Shown here: piece after piece, positions 45,501 to 56,995 of the stretch
Layout: the number at the start of each line of letters is the position of its first letter
Numbering within the stretch: the stretch's first letter is position 1
Assembly (NCBI GenBank): GCA_030490835.1
Contig: CM059972.1
Span: 42,635,452 to 42,699,451, forward strand
Direction: 5' to 3'
Source of the DNA: Annona cherimola
Taxonomy: Eukaryota > Streptophyta > Magnoliopsida > Magnoliales > Annonaceae
DNA length: 64,000 nucleotides
Position numbers and translations under genes: made by a program
The notes under the pieces: model-generated
Told to the model about the DNA's origin: nothing
Databases searched by the model: none
What the model saw: only the letters and a program-made list of their open reading frames with translations

Positions 45501-46673
45501 TGAATGATGTTTCATTGAAATGATATTCAAATGGATGGTGAAAAGAATTCTCTATATAAGAATGACAAGTTACCATGTGTAAGAGGTATATAATACTGGG
45601 GTGACTAAAAGTCATGCATGGAATGGAAATCAAGTAGGCTAGTCAAGGCAGAAGCAGGACAAGGAGTCCGCCCTTGACATTGCCAAGTCGGACAAGTCCG
45701 GCGCCAAGGATGGAAAGGATCATATTGTGATAGGATGTTCCCCGAGCTAGCATACCCTCACATGAAGGATTATGTCATAAATGGAAATGATGCATTTACA
45801 CATCCAATGTTTATGAAATGCGTAAAAATTAGGTTTATATGAATGGTTTATGAATGGTTTTCATGAATGATTTATGAAAAGGTTTCTGTTCCGTTGGTAG
45901 TTGATCACTTGCTAAGTGTCTTCTACCGAATGGAGAGAAATGCTTTTAAATGAGAATGAAAGATGCTTGCTGTGAGTTTCAACTCATGTTTTGTTTTCCT
46001 AACCTTAGCCTGGTGCAAAGAAAATTCAAGTGATGAAAGGCATGTTCTCGCTGAGAAAGGAAAAAAGAATTTTCAAAGGTTTGTAGTCCTTTGTATATGA
46101 AATATGAATAAACGCCCTATTATGATCTAGGGTTTATGTTTATGATAAAATGATAGAGTCTGCAAATATAATTTGAATGTGTAAGGAAAGTAACCTTACA
46201 CCAAGAAAGGTGGATATGATACCATAGAGCTTGGCATTCTATATGATTGAGAAAGTAAAAGATCAGATTGTAAATGCCTTGTATAGTTATGACATGACTA
46301 AGATAAGAAATGGGTTAAATGATAAGTGCTTATATGCTAAGAAGTAATGGATGTATGCATGTATGGAATGAAAATGTCATGATCAGGTCAAAAGGACTTT
46401 TAACATAGAAGAACAAGTTGAGATGTTATGAATGAAATGCGCACTTGATATGTGCAATTGATTACAAGTGTATTGTCGCTTGTAAGATTAATGGTGTGAC
46501 ATGCAAAGGCATGAAATGATGATGGATAAAAGGAATGAACGGAAAAAAAAATTTGGAAGATATCCAATTAAGAACCCACTGCGTGATCAGGGCAACAATC
46601 CTTATTCACATTTACCAATCGATAAAATCTTGGAGTAAGGCTTAGGATGTGACGCTCGGTTTGGGGCCCCATA
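42506..46673 (+). mobile_element. Long-LTR family copy, solo LTR (4168 bp) nested in the preceding copy
   Basis: It starts TGTGATACATAGACCCAAGTAGGG and ends TTTGGGGCCCCATA. Flanks are TTTTT (42501-42505) and CTTTT (46674-46678), a TSD with one mismatch. It contains a leader ending AAGTAAGTATAC (43860), the cassette near 45264-45305 ending CCACAG|GTAAGCAAGC, a degenerate GC-rich core (45640-45960), the block CAACTCATG...CCTTAGCCTGG and the conserved 3' end. The hairpin array is nearly absent. Confidence 0.65.
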
Positions 46674-47352
46674 CTTTTGGAATGGAATGTAACTTATAAA
46701 AGGTATAAACAAGTATCATAAATAATTATGAGAGTTTAACCTACTAGGGGTAAATTTTGAAAGGAATGGGTGCTATGGAAGCACAAATTATACCAATGTG
46801 TGAATTGGTAAATGGACACCCAACTTGAAAAATAAGTGGTTTAAATAAGTTGATGAAAATCATGTGGGTTGGAAAATCATATGGCTTTAATGAAAAGCTT
46901 CAGCATTGCTTCATTATAAGCACGCTCAATTCTTGAAAGTATGATTTTATTCCTTACTATTGACATGTTTCAAGATGGTTTCATGTTAAACAAGTTCTTA
47001 GAAATGCTATTTTAAAAAGTATTTTACAATGAGAGAGTTTCAACTCTTCTACAAGACGATATTTGAAAATAAAATTTGGGAATTCTATTCCTAAGGAGTT
47101 TTGAGAAAAAATGTGATTCTTCATAAAATGGTCTTTGTAAATAAATAGGGCTTTTGAAATGGTCTTTGAAATATTTTGAAGACTGAAATACTATGAAAAT
47201 GTCATGTATTTATGTTTTCAAAAGAGTTTTAAGGATGACTCACTCAAGAAATTGATAATATAAAACGATTTGATGACTGTTTTGTTTAAATGATGTTCAA
47301 AAGCTTGTGCAAACTCTTCTCTACATAGGAGTGATAAAGATGTTGTGTGGAC
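46674..47352 (+). mobile_element. Long-LTR family copy, part 2
   Basis: Continuation of 40631-42505. Matches in reverse to 1470-1760 (for example AATAAATAGGGC and GGGAATTCTATTCC) show it is the same subfamily as the copy at 1-5047. The cassette region is deleted. It ends at the Copia element 2 insertion after GTGTGGAC. Confidence 0.6.
47348..47352. repeat. Target-site duplication, left (TGGAC)
   Basis: It is repeated at 55328-55332 and brackets Copia element 2. Joining the flanks gives GGACAAGGTATATAATGCC, which matches the reverse complement of the segment near 1396-1415. Confidence 0.95.
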
Positions 47353-48944
47353 TGTTGGTCCCGAGTTAATGGCGATTACCCAAGAGGGGAGGGGTGAATT
47401 GGGTAATTAAAAATTTACAACTTAAACAGAAACTTTATCCCGAATTGATCTAGTACCCTTTATGAAGAAACAAAAAAAAGCAATAGTGTAAAGAGCAGAA
47501 ACAAAAATGAACACACAAGATTTTATAGTGGTTCGGGCAACCTCCCTACTCCACTCTTCCAAGCTCACACCCCTTGTGACTTGGGTTCCACTATGTATTC
47601 CGCGAATACAACTAGAGTCTCCACTCACTTCTAGATTCTAGCTCTAGGGGGCATATACAACCAGAGCCTCTGCTCTCTTCTAGATTCTAGCTCTAGGGGG
47701 CATCAACAATACACAGCACAAGTAGGTGACGAGTTCCACTCCAATCACACACTACTTTGCGTACACTTGATCTTAGTTACCCAAACTAAATCAAGTTCAA
47801 TACAACAATAAGAATAAAAGAAAGTTTCTACACGTTACTGTTGTGTAGAGCCAGTTTTGACGCGGAGAAGAACTTGTAGTGTAGACTTAGAGATACAGCA
47901 AGCAGCTCTTGGCAGTTTGGAAGCAAAGTTCTTCTTCTAAATGTTGACTTGATCACTTAATGCTCTTGAAGATAGGAGTTATGCACACTTAATGAATTCT
48001 CAGCTACCCTCCTTGTTCATATTGAATGCCTTTTATAATTGTGGAGGGAATCCGAACGTTTGGAGGTAGGGGCGCGCATTTACTACGCCAACGTTTGAAA
48101 ATTTTTCGACCGTTGCGACCCAAGTTGCAGGTGGAGTCGACTTCGGGTGCGACTTCGCCCAAGTCGCAGATGGAGTCGACTTCGGGTGCAACTTCGCCTG
48201 TTCGCAACTTCTTCAAGTTCCAGTCTGGGTCAACTTGGTCCTCGACTTGACCCAAGTCCCAGGTGGAGTCGACTTCGGGTGCGACTTCACCTCAGCAGCT
48301 TGCTTGATGAACTTGAAATCCTTGGAATACTTTGCTTGATTGAGTTTCTTCATGTTTGGTTGTTCTTCCTTGATTTATATCTCTTTGGACCACTGTGTTA
48401 TCATTCTAGCTTGATGTCCTTTAGCTCTATGATTTGCAAACCTTGAGTCCTTGAGTCTTGAATCTTGAAATCGATCTAATCCCCGATTTGGCTTCTGAAG
48501 TTTCTGCCCTGTCCAACTGAAGTCAATGCTGGAGTCGACTTGGTCTGCGACTTTACCCAAGTCGCATGCGAAGTTGACTTCGCTTGCGACTTCGGCAGCT
48601 CTGCTCCTTGATTTGAACTCTGGACAGAAATGACGCTTCGAAGTCGATGCTGGAGTCGACTTGGTCTGCGACTTCACCCAAGTCGCATGCGGAGTCGACT
48701 TCATTTGTGACTTCAGCAGCTCTGCTCCTTGATTTCAACTCTGGAAGAAAATGGCGTCTTGAAGTCGCTGCTGGAGTCGACTTGGGGATCGACTTGGAAA
48801 TCGACTTGACTTGCCATGCTTTATATTCTTCAATTTTATAACCTTAAATCATTTCCACAAACATATTAGTAACCAAAACTTACTCAAATTGATTTGTTAA
48901 TCATCAAAACATAGACTTGGCTTATTTTCCACATATTTCCAACA
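47353..48944 (-). repeat. 3' LTR of Copia element 2
   Basis: 1592 bp. It is shorter than its partner because it lacks one 39-bp GTCGAC hairpin unit and a 27-bp segment near 48795. A polypurine tract (48945-48957, plus strand CTCCCCCTTTTT) adjoins it on the internal side. Confidence 0.93.
48118..48810 (-). repeat. GTCGAC hairpin repeats in 3' LTR of element 2
   Basis: Two 39-bp units at about 48120-48200, then looser units at 48525-48580, 48640-48715 and 48760-48810. Each has AAGTCGCA...GTCGACTT...GCGACTT arms. Differences from the partner LTR concentrate here. Confidence 0.75.
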
Positions 48945-48957
48945 ATCTCCCCCTTTT
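48945..48957 (-). other. Polypurine tract of element 2
   Basis: The minus strand reads AAAAAGGGGGAGAT right before the 3' LTR terminus at 48944. It is identical in type to 17930-17942. Confidence 0.8.
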
Positions 48958-49222
48958 TGATGATTAACAAAACTGATTTGAGTGTATACCTTTCAATGTC
49001 TTAGAAACATGCTAATTTTGCATTTTGAAGTTTATCACAAGTTAAAAACATTCATACAAACATTTAAAGCTTAAAAGCAGTAAAAAAACTGGGACTCAAA
49101 TCCCGATCTCTTCTCCCCCTTTTTGTCAATTTATCAAAAAATAGAGATAGAATGAGTGAAACTTTTTAAGAATGGTGGGGTTGCTCCTCCTGAACCTGTG
49201 CTCCCCCTCAGTTTGTACTTTG

Positions 49223-51164
49223 CTAAGGTAATTCAAGCATTCCCATATCATTTCTAATTTTATAAAATGGTTCTTTTGCTAAAGGTTTGGTGAATATATC
49301 TGCAATTTGATCTTCTGTTCTTACATATTCCAAACATATGTCATGATTTTCTACATGTTCTCTAATAAAATGATGTCTAAGATCTATATGCTTAGTTCTA
49401 GAATGCAATACTGGATTTTTAATTAAACATATGGCACTTGTATTATCACATCTAATAGGTATATCTTTAAAATCCATGTCATAGTCCCTAAGTTGTTGTT
49501 TCATCCAAAGTAATTGGGCACAACAGCTCCCGGCGGTAATGTATTTGGCTTCTGCCGTAGATAGAGCAAAACTAGTTTGTTTTCTTGAAAACCATGAAAC
49601 CAACATGTTCCCAAGAAATTGACATGTTCCACTAGTGCTTTTTTATCTACTTTGTAACCGGCAAAATCCGCATCCGAGTAGCCGATTAGATCAAAATTAA
49701 AGCCCTTTGGATACAAAAGTCCTATGTTGTAGTGTCTACTAAATATCTGAAAATTCTTTTTACAGCTACCAAGTGTGATTCTTTTGGACATGATTGAAAT
49801 CTAAAGCACATACACACACTGAATAATATATCAGGCCTAGAAGCAGTTAAATATAATAAAGAACCTATCATGCTTCTATATAATTTTAAATCAATTATTT
49901 TTCCTTTCTCATCTTTGTCAATTTTAATTGTTGAGCTCATAGGCGTGTTTGCCCCTTTGCTATTTTTCATGCCAAACTTCTTCAACATTTCTTTGATATA
50001 CTTGGATTGGTTGATAAAAATCCCTTCATTTAGTTGCTTGATTTGTAGTCCAAGGAAGAAACTCAGCTCCCCCATCATACTCATCTCAAATTCTTTCTGC
50101 ATAAGCTCAGAAAATTCTTGACAAAGAATCTCATTAGTAGCACAAAAAATAATGTCATCAACATAAATTTGAATAATCAAGATATCTTTTTCTTTGTATT
50201 TGATAAACAAAGTGGTGTCTACCTTTCCCTTTTGAAAGTCATGATCAATCAGAAATTTGCTTAATCTTTCATACCAAGCCCTTGGAGCTTGTTTTAATCC
50301 ATATAATGCTTTGGTTAATTTGTATACAAATTTAGATTGATCTTTCTCCTCAAATCCAGGTGGTTGTTCAACATACACCTCTTCATTTATATATCCATTC
50401 AAAAATGCACTTTTAACATCCATTTGAAACAATTTAAAGTTCATGTGAGATGCAAAAGCTAGTAAGATACGAATAGCTTCTAATCTAGCAACCGGGGCAT
50501 AGGATTCCTCAAAATCTATTCCTTCTTCTTGTGAGTATCCCTTTACCACAAGTCTAGCTTTGTTTCTCACTACAAGTCCACTTTCATCCAATTTGTTCCT
50601 AAATACCCACTTTGTGCCAATGACAGTACAATCTTTTGGTCTTGGAACAAGATGCCAAACTTGGTTTCTTTCAAATTGATTTAGCTCTTCTTGCATTGCT
50701 ATGATCCAGTTTTCATCATCAAGAGCTTGATCAATAGTGGTTGGTTCAATCTTGGATACAAAGGCGTATTGTCCACAAATATTTTATTTTGACCTTCTAG
50801 TTTTTACACCTTCATACACATTCCCTATAACTTGCTCAATTGGATGAGCATGTTTGAACTTTAAGTTAGTTGGAGGTTTATAGAAATTATTACCTTCACT
50901 TACCCTTTCCTCCATGGAATCTTCTTGCTTTTCCACATGCAGTTTTTCAAGGCTACTTGTTATATCATCTGCATCACTTAAATCATCTTTTCTTTTGAAG
51001 CAAAGATTAGTTTCATCAAAGACAACATGTATTGATTTTCTTAAAACTTGGTTCCGTTTATTGAATACTCTATACGCTTTGCTATTTGATGAGTAACCAA
51101 GAAATATTGTCTCATCACTCTTAGCATCTAGTTTTCCCAAGTTGGTTTTTCCATTGTTCAACAC
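49223..51164 (-). pseudogene. pol: Copia element 2 pol: linker, reverse transcriptase and RNase H
   Basis: Minus-strand pieces. 50784-51164 is the integrase tail and linker (FLGYSSNSKAYRVFN, VYEGVKTRRSK). 49722-50696 is reverse transcriptase with [22 protein letters not shown] and YVDD, uninterrupted. 49223-49791 is RNase H, split by a frameshift near 49600-49730, with [17 protein letters not shown] and [11 protein letters not shown]. There is also a stop between linker and reverse transcriptase near 50783. The sequence parallels element 1 closely, but the defects sit at different positions. Confidence 0.9.
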
Positions 51165-51218
51165 ATAGCATGTGCATCCAAAAGCATGAAAGTATGAAAT
51201 ATTTGATTTTCTACCTTT

Positions 51219-52244
51219 TCATAGCTCATATGGGGTCTTTTTTAAGATTGCTCTAATGGTAACTCGGTTCAACACATGACAAGCTGTACTTACAGCTTCA
51301 CCCAAAAATTTCTTGGATAATTTACTCTCATTTAGCATTGTTCTAGCCATCTCTTGTATGGTTCTATTTTTCCTTTCAACTACTCCATTTTGTTGTGGAG
51401 TTCTTGGTGTAGGAAATGTGTGATGGATTCCTTTTTCATTGCATAATTCTATGAATCGTTTATTTTCAAACTCACCACCATGATCACTTCTAATGGTCAT
51501 AATAGTACTTTATTTTTTATTTTGCACCAAATTTACAAAAGTTGCAAACATAGAGAAGGCTTCATCTTTGCTAGCTAAGAAAATTACCCATGTGAATCTT
51601 GAAAAATCATCAACTATTACAAACACATATTTCTTTCCACCAATGGTTAAAATGTCGGATGACCCATATAGATCCATGTGTAGCAATTCAAGTGGCCTAG
51701 TGGTGGAAATCTCCTTTTTGGTAGAGAAAGGCATTTTAGGTTGTTTTCACAATTGACATGCCTTGCAAATTTTATCTTTGTCATATTTCAATTTAGGCAA
51801 TCATTCTACCAAACTCTTCTTCCATAGGGTCTTTATATTTGTCATGTTTATGTGCCCAAGCCTCTTATGCCAAACCTATGGATCATTGTCGATGGCCATT
51901 AGACATTGACCATCTAGTTCATCAAGTGAAACCAAATATACATTTCCATGTCTTTTTCCGCTAAACATGATATGTTCTTCATCAAATACATTACATATAG
52001 ATGATTCAAACACAACCTTGTATCCTTTGTCACATAATTGGCTAATACTCATTAAATTGTGCTTTAGTCCTTTAACAAATAATACATCTTCCATACATGC
52101 ATTTGAAATACTATAAATGTTTCCTTTACCTTTGATTTTACCTTTCTCATTATTTCCAAAAGCAACAGTTCCATCGTTGCAAGGCTTGAGTTTATGAAAT
52201 AAACTTCTTTCACCGGTCATATGCCTTGAGCAACCACTATCCAT
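51219..52244 (-). pseudogene. pol: Copia element 2 pol: protease and integrase
   Basis: The protease has MDSGCSRHMTGER (52244 downward) and the frame is open to a TAG near 51873, where element 1 has Trp. The pre-integrase region 51735-51872 has further stops (for example after CKACQL). Integrase core pieces at 51510-51734 (HMDLYGSSD) and 51219-51500 (RSDHGGEF, QQNGVVERKN) are separated by a frame break near 51505. All three DDE residues are still readable. Confidence 0.9.
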
Positions 52245-52309
52245 GAACCAAACGTTGCTTGCCTTTGCATTGAAACATATCTGAAAAATGAATAAATAAA
52301 TCTTATCTC

Positions 52310-53640
52310 TTTGGTACCCATTTTATGGGTCCATTAGGGTTAGTAAATTGATTTAATCTTTGTTGTTCTATCTTTAAAAGCCCAAATCTTGAGTCTCAAA
52401 CTAATTTTGCACCATGGTCATATAATGTCTTAAAGTTGCATCTATAAATCTTGTGACCCATCTTGTTGCAAAAATTGCAAGCCATTGGTAATCTAGGAGT
52501 AGGCCTCCAAGTATGTTGTGGTTCAATGATTGGCCTTTTGGTCCAAACAACTTGTTTCTCTTTAGGTATGTAAATAGATGCAGTCTTGGTTTGATTTTTC
52601 CCAAGTATTGGCACATTTGATTTGCCGCTTTCTCTTTACTCAAATGTGGAGTATCGAAGACCTCTTCTATTAGTTTGAGAGGTCATGTTTAGAAACATTT
52701 TCACATTTTCACCTGGATTAGAGAATTTAGCTAATGATTCATTTAATGACTTATTCTCCTTTTTCAATTTTTCCACTACTTTCAAAAGTAGTTCATTTTC
52801 TTCTTTCAGTTTTGTTGTTTTTTCTGCTAGTTTTCCATTTACAATAATAATGGAATTGCATTGTTGTCTCTTTAGTGATAACTTGTTTCCTAATTTTTTG
52901 ATTTCCTCATATAATGAGTCATATGCATGTTGTAATTCCTCTAATTCAGCACATTTGAGACATTCTTGAACAGAAGAATAAGTAGATTGAGAATGACAAA
53001 ATTTGGAAGTTACCTCTTCATTACTTGTGCATTTTGTTGAGGTGGTTTGTTCTTCCAAAATTTCCGTTGTGTTTAAACACAACGAATTTTCTTCTTGCTC
53101 AATCCGCGCCATGCAGCATATTCTTGCACAATTTGCCGCTTCAAAATCATCGGTTGATGAGCTACTTGTTGATGAATTTTTTTCATTCACGTACATTCTT
53201 CTTCCTTTCGGCCTTTGGAATTTTCTGCTTTCATATCTTTCCTTCCTTTCTTGATGATCCTTTGGTCTTTCTTCCGGTGTAGGACATTGAGCTTGCATAT
53301 GTCCCATACCGCCGCATCTAGAGCACTTTGTAGCCTCCTTCTTCTTCTCTTTTCGTGATCTCCCTTTGAAGTCTTTGAAGTTCTTTTCATTTCTCATAAA
53401 CTTTCGAAATCTGCGTTGAGTAGAGCAATGTCTTCATCGTCATTGTGAGATGATGAGGTGGATTCATCCGAGTTATGGGTGACTTTTAGTGCAATTGCTC
53501 TTTTTCCTTTGTGGTGATCTTCATTTCTTTTCTTGATTAGCTCATGTGACATTAGTGAGCTAATAAGGTCTTCTAGCTTCAATGTGTTCAAGTCCTTTGC
53601 TTCTTCTATTGCAGTAATTTTCGGAGTCCATGATTCGGGT
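52310..53640 (-). pseudogene. gag: Copia element 2 gag remnant (N-terminus deleted)
   Basis: Reading on the minus strand begins inside gag at about 53640 (ESWTPKITAIEEAK equivalent). The leader, start codon and about 175 N-terminal residues are gone. The frame breaks near 53395. It continues at 52636-53397 with zinc knuckle CSRCGGMGHMQAQC and the Glu/Lys-rich region, breaks again near 52640, and continues at 52396-52614 with the second knuckle CNFCNKMGHKIYRC. It ends at a stop homologous to 14593. It shows no frameshift at the position of element 1's first one. Confidence 0.87.
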
Positions 53641-53655
53641 ATAACTCAAAGACCT

Positions 53656-53667
53656 ACTCTGATACCA
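53656..53667 (-). other. Primer-binding site of element 2
   Basis: The minus strand reads TGGTATCAGAGT, eleven of twelve bases matching the initiator-Met primer site, two bases from the LTR end at 53670. Confidence 0.9.
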
Positions 53668-53669
53668 CT

Positions 53670-55327
53670 TGTTGGTCCCGAGTTAATGGCGATTACCCAA
53701 GAGGGGAGGGGTGAATTGGGTAATTAAAAATTTACAACTTAAACAAAAACTTTATCCCGAATTGATCTAGTCCCCTTTATGAAGAAACAAAAAAAAAGCA
53801 ATAGTGTAAAGAGCAGAAACAAAAATGAACACACAAGATTTTATAGTGGTTCGGGCAACCTCCCTACTCCACTCTTCCAAGCTCACAACCCTTGTGACTT
53901 GGGTTCCACTATGTATTCCGCGAATACAACTAGAGTCTCCACTCACTTCTAGATTCTAGCTCTAGGGGGCATATACAACCAGAGCCTCTTCTCTCTTCTA
54001 GATTCTAGCTCTAGGGAGCATCAACAATACACAGCACAAGTAGGTGACGAGTTCCACTCCAATCACACACTACTTTTCTTACACTTGATCTTAGTTACCC
54101 AAACTAAATCAAGTTCAATACAACAATAAGAATAAAAGAAAGTTTCTACACGTTACTGTTGTGTAGAGCCAGTTTTGACGCGGAGAAGAACTTGTAGTGT
54201 AGACTTAGAGATACAGCAAGCAGCTCTTGGCAGTTTGGAAGCAAAGTTCTTCTTCTAAATGTTGACTTGATCACTTAATGCTCTTGAAGATAGGAGTTAT
54301 GCACACTTAATGAATTCTCAGCTACCCTCCTTGTTCATATTGAATGCCTTTTATAATTGTGGAGGGAATCCGAACGTTTGGAGGTAGGGGCGCGCATTTA
54401 CTACGCCAACGTTTGAAAATTTTTCGACCGTTGCGACCCAAGTCGCAGGTGGAGTCGACTTCGGGTGCGACTTCGCCCAAGTCGCAGATGGAGTCGACTT
54501 CGGGTGCGACTTCGCCCAAGTCGCAGATGGAATCGACTTCGGGTGCGACTTCGCCTGTTCGCAACTTCTTCAAGTTCCAGTCTGGGTAGACTTGGTCCTC
54601 GACTTGACCCAAGTCCCAGGTGGAGTCGTCTTCGGGTGCGACTTCACCTCAGCAGCTTGCTTGATGAACTTGAAATCCTTGGAATACTTTGCTTGATTGA
54701 GTTTCTTCATGTTTGGTTGTTCTTCCTTGATTTATATCTCTTTGGACCACTGTGTTATCATCCTAGCTTGATGTCCTTTAGCTCCATGATTTGCAAATCT
54801 TGAGTGCTTGAGTCTTGAATCTTGAAATCGATCTAATCCCCGATTTGGCTTCTGAAGTTTCTGCCCTGTCCAACTGAAGTCGATGCTGGAGTCGACTTGG
54901 TCTGTGACTTTACCCAAGTCGCATGCGGAGTCGACTTCGCTTGCGATTTCGGTAGCTCGGCTCCTTGATTTCAACTTTGGACAGAAATGACGCTTCGAAG
55001 TCGATGCTGGAGTCGACTTGGTCTGCGACTTCACCCAAGTCGCATGCAGAGTCGACTTCGTTTACAACTTCGGCAGCTCTGCTCCTTGATTTCGACTCTG
55101 GAAGAAAATGGCGTCTTGAAGTCGCTGCTGGAGTCGACTTGGGGATCGACTTGGCCTAAGTCGATGCCTAAGTCGACTTGGAAATTGACTTGACTTTCCA
55201 TGCTTTATATTCTTCAATTTTATAACCTTAAACATTTCCACAAACATATTAGTAACCAAAACTTACTCAAATTGATTTGTTAATCATCAAAACATAGACT
55301 TGGCTTATTTTCCGCATATTTCCAACA
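53670..55327 (-). repeat. 5' LTR of Copia element 2
   Basis: 1658 bp. The terminus on the right is the plus-strand CATATTTCCAACA, followed by the TSD TGGAC. It has three 39-bp hairpin units where the 3' LTR has two, and an extra 27-bp segment near 55153-55180 with AAGTCGATGCCTAAGTCGAC. Confidence 0.93.
54430..54560 (-). repeat. 39-bp GTCGAC hairpin tandem array (3 units)
   Basis: Three tandem 39-bp units (plus strand AAGTCGCAGATGGAGTCGAC followed by TTCGGGTGCGACTTCGCCC). The period is a multiple of 3, so translated frames show a spurious 13-residue repeat; it is non-coding LTR U3. The partner LTR has two units. Confidence 0.85.
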
Positions 55328-55332
55328 TGGAC
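55328..55332. repeat. Target-site duplication, right (TGGAC)
   Basis: It matches 47348-47352. Confidence 0.95.
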
Positions 55333-56995
55333 AAGGTATATAATGCCGATAAAAATGGAAGCAGATGTGTTTGCATATTCTTTGTTCATGAAAAGTCCAA
55401 AAATGGGAATAAAAATATTTACAAGAAAAGTCTGTTCTTTTCAATTATTGACATGTTTTGAAATTGGTTTATCAAGATGATTCTAAAACTGTTTATCAGT
55501 AAACGAGCAATATTTTTGAAAATATTATTTTCTCAAGTACTACAAACGTTTTGTAAAATTGATTTACTAAAATATTTCTAAAATTCTTTAAGGGTGGTCA
55601 CCTTAACATCATGATTTGAAGACGGTTTATGAAAATATTTTATTTTTAAAATAATTATGCCCAGTTCTCAATTTGAGAACAGCACAGTCTACGGACTAAG
55701 TTGAATTATGTTATATCAAGTTTTGACTTGAAAAATGGCACGGTCTGAGGACTATGTTGATTTTATGAAATTATACTAGCATGACGATGTGAATATAAAT
55801 GAGTGTACACGAGGATTGTGTACTATGTCCATGGTAGAGGCGGTTGCAGACCAGGGCCAACCTCTACCTATGGCCGAGTCGCTGAGGGAAGGCCAGAGGT
55901 CGGCGGCGCCCTCCCTAAAATGAGAGCAGGATCATGGACGACTGCCTAGCTAGCGGTGCAGTCACATGGATGGTTTCTTTCTTATGGAAGTATAATCACT
56001 TGGTAAGTGTCACCTACTAGAGGGTTAGAGACGTATATGCATATATTTTGTTTTAAAAGCCCCAAAATGGGGATATGAGAATACTTTTGGACATAATGAT
56101 GTCCACAAGAAATAATGTTTATTTAAGAATATTTCAGGACATAACAATGTCCACAGAAAACAATGTTTATTCAAATATTTTAGGTCATGATTATGTCCAT
56201 AGGAAATAAGGTTGTGTATGTTTTAGGACATAAAATTGTCTACGTAGATAAAAAGGTTTATATGCATATGCATTATTTTTGAAAAGTTCAAAATTGGGAT
56301 ACGAAAAAGGGTTTATACGAAATTGTTTAAGGACATACAATTGTCCTCATATAAAAAGGTTTATATGTAATTGTTTTAGGACATAAAATTATCCTCATAA
56401 ATAAAGGTTTATCTGAAAATATTTTAGGACATAAAATTGTCCTCATGAATAAATGTTTATATGAAAATATTTTAGGACATAAAATTGTCCTCATGAATAA
56501 ATGTTTATATGAAAATATTTTAGGACATATAATTGTCCTCATATAAAAGGTTTATGTGAAAATATTTTAGGACATGCACTTATCCTTATGATTAAATGTT
56601 TATATGACAATCTTTTAGGACATACACTTATCCTCATGATTAAATGTTTATATGACAATGTTTTAGGATATACACTTGTTCTCATAATTAAATGTTTATA
56701 TGACAACGCTTTAGGACATAGATTTGTCCTCGTGATTAAAGATTCATATGAAAATATTTTAGGACATACAAATGTCCTCATGAAAAAAGGGTTTTATGAA
56801 GGATTTATATGAAAGGTTTTATGAAGGGTTTAAATGAAAGGTTTTTATGAAAGGTTTCTTCCTGTTGGTAGTTGATCGCTTTATAAGTGTCTCCTACCAA
56901 ATGGCGAGAAATGCATTTACATGAAAATACAAAATGCTTGCTTACTGAGTTATCACTTACAATTTGTTTTCACAAATTTTAGACAGGCACAATGA
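55333..56995 (+). mobile_element. Long-LTR family copy, part 3
   Basis: Resumes the LTR broken at 47352 (AAGGTATATAATGCC; compare the reverse complement of about 1390-1415). It contains a GTTCTCAA/TTGAGAAC palindrome (55663-55680), the GC-rich core (55800-56040), the largest hairpin array (56085-56800) and the block ACTTACAATTTG...TTTTAGACAGGCAC. It is cut at 56996 by another copy of the family; the last 260 bp are beyond the window or lost. Confidence 0.65.
56085..56800 (+). repeat. 48-bp hairpin minisatellite
   Basis: The central part (about 56380-56800) is a regular 48-bp tandem array of TTTTAGGACATAAAATTGTC-type units followed by CTCATGAATAAATGTTTATA and TGAAAATA, about nine units. Upstream units (56085-56380) are looser. 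Each unit holds GGACA(N)..TGTCC arms. The period is divisible by three, so both strands show spurious 16-residue repeat frames. Confidence 0.85.

Larger units (their letters stand above)
47353..55327 (-). mobile_element. Ty1/Copia LTR retrotransposon, element 2 (same family as element 1, degenerate)
   Basis: A 7975-bp element on the minus strand with LTRs of 1592 bp (left, 3') and 1658 bp (right, 5'), TGTTGG...CCAACA ends and a perfect TGGAC TSD. The LTRs differ by about 40 substitutions (about 2.4%) plus a 39-bp and a 27-bp indel, so it is older than element 1. A deletion of roughly 545 bp after the primer site removes the gag start, and pol has many stops. It is inserted in the long LTR starting at 40631. 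Confidence 0.95.

Noticed and set aside
54322..54612. Open frame with a 13-residue repeat (also 48004-48255, 11095-11568 and 17996-18469)
   Set aside because: These come from the 39-bp GTCGAC hairpin units in Copia LTR U3 regions. They appear on both strands and have no homology signal.
56380..56800. Regular repeat-spacer look of a CRISPR array
   Set aside because: Units are contiguous 48-bp tandem repeats without unique spacers, in eukaryotic retrotransposon sequence, with no cas genes.
56327..56812. Open frames on both strands with a regular 16-residue repeat
   Set aside because: They are translations of a 48-bp non-coding minisatellite; the frame is open only because the period is divisible by three and the unit lacks stops.
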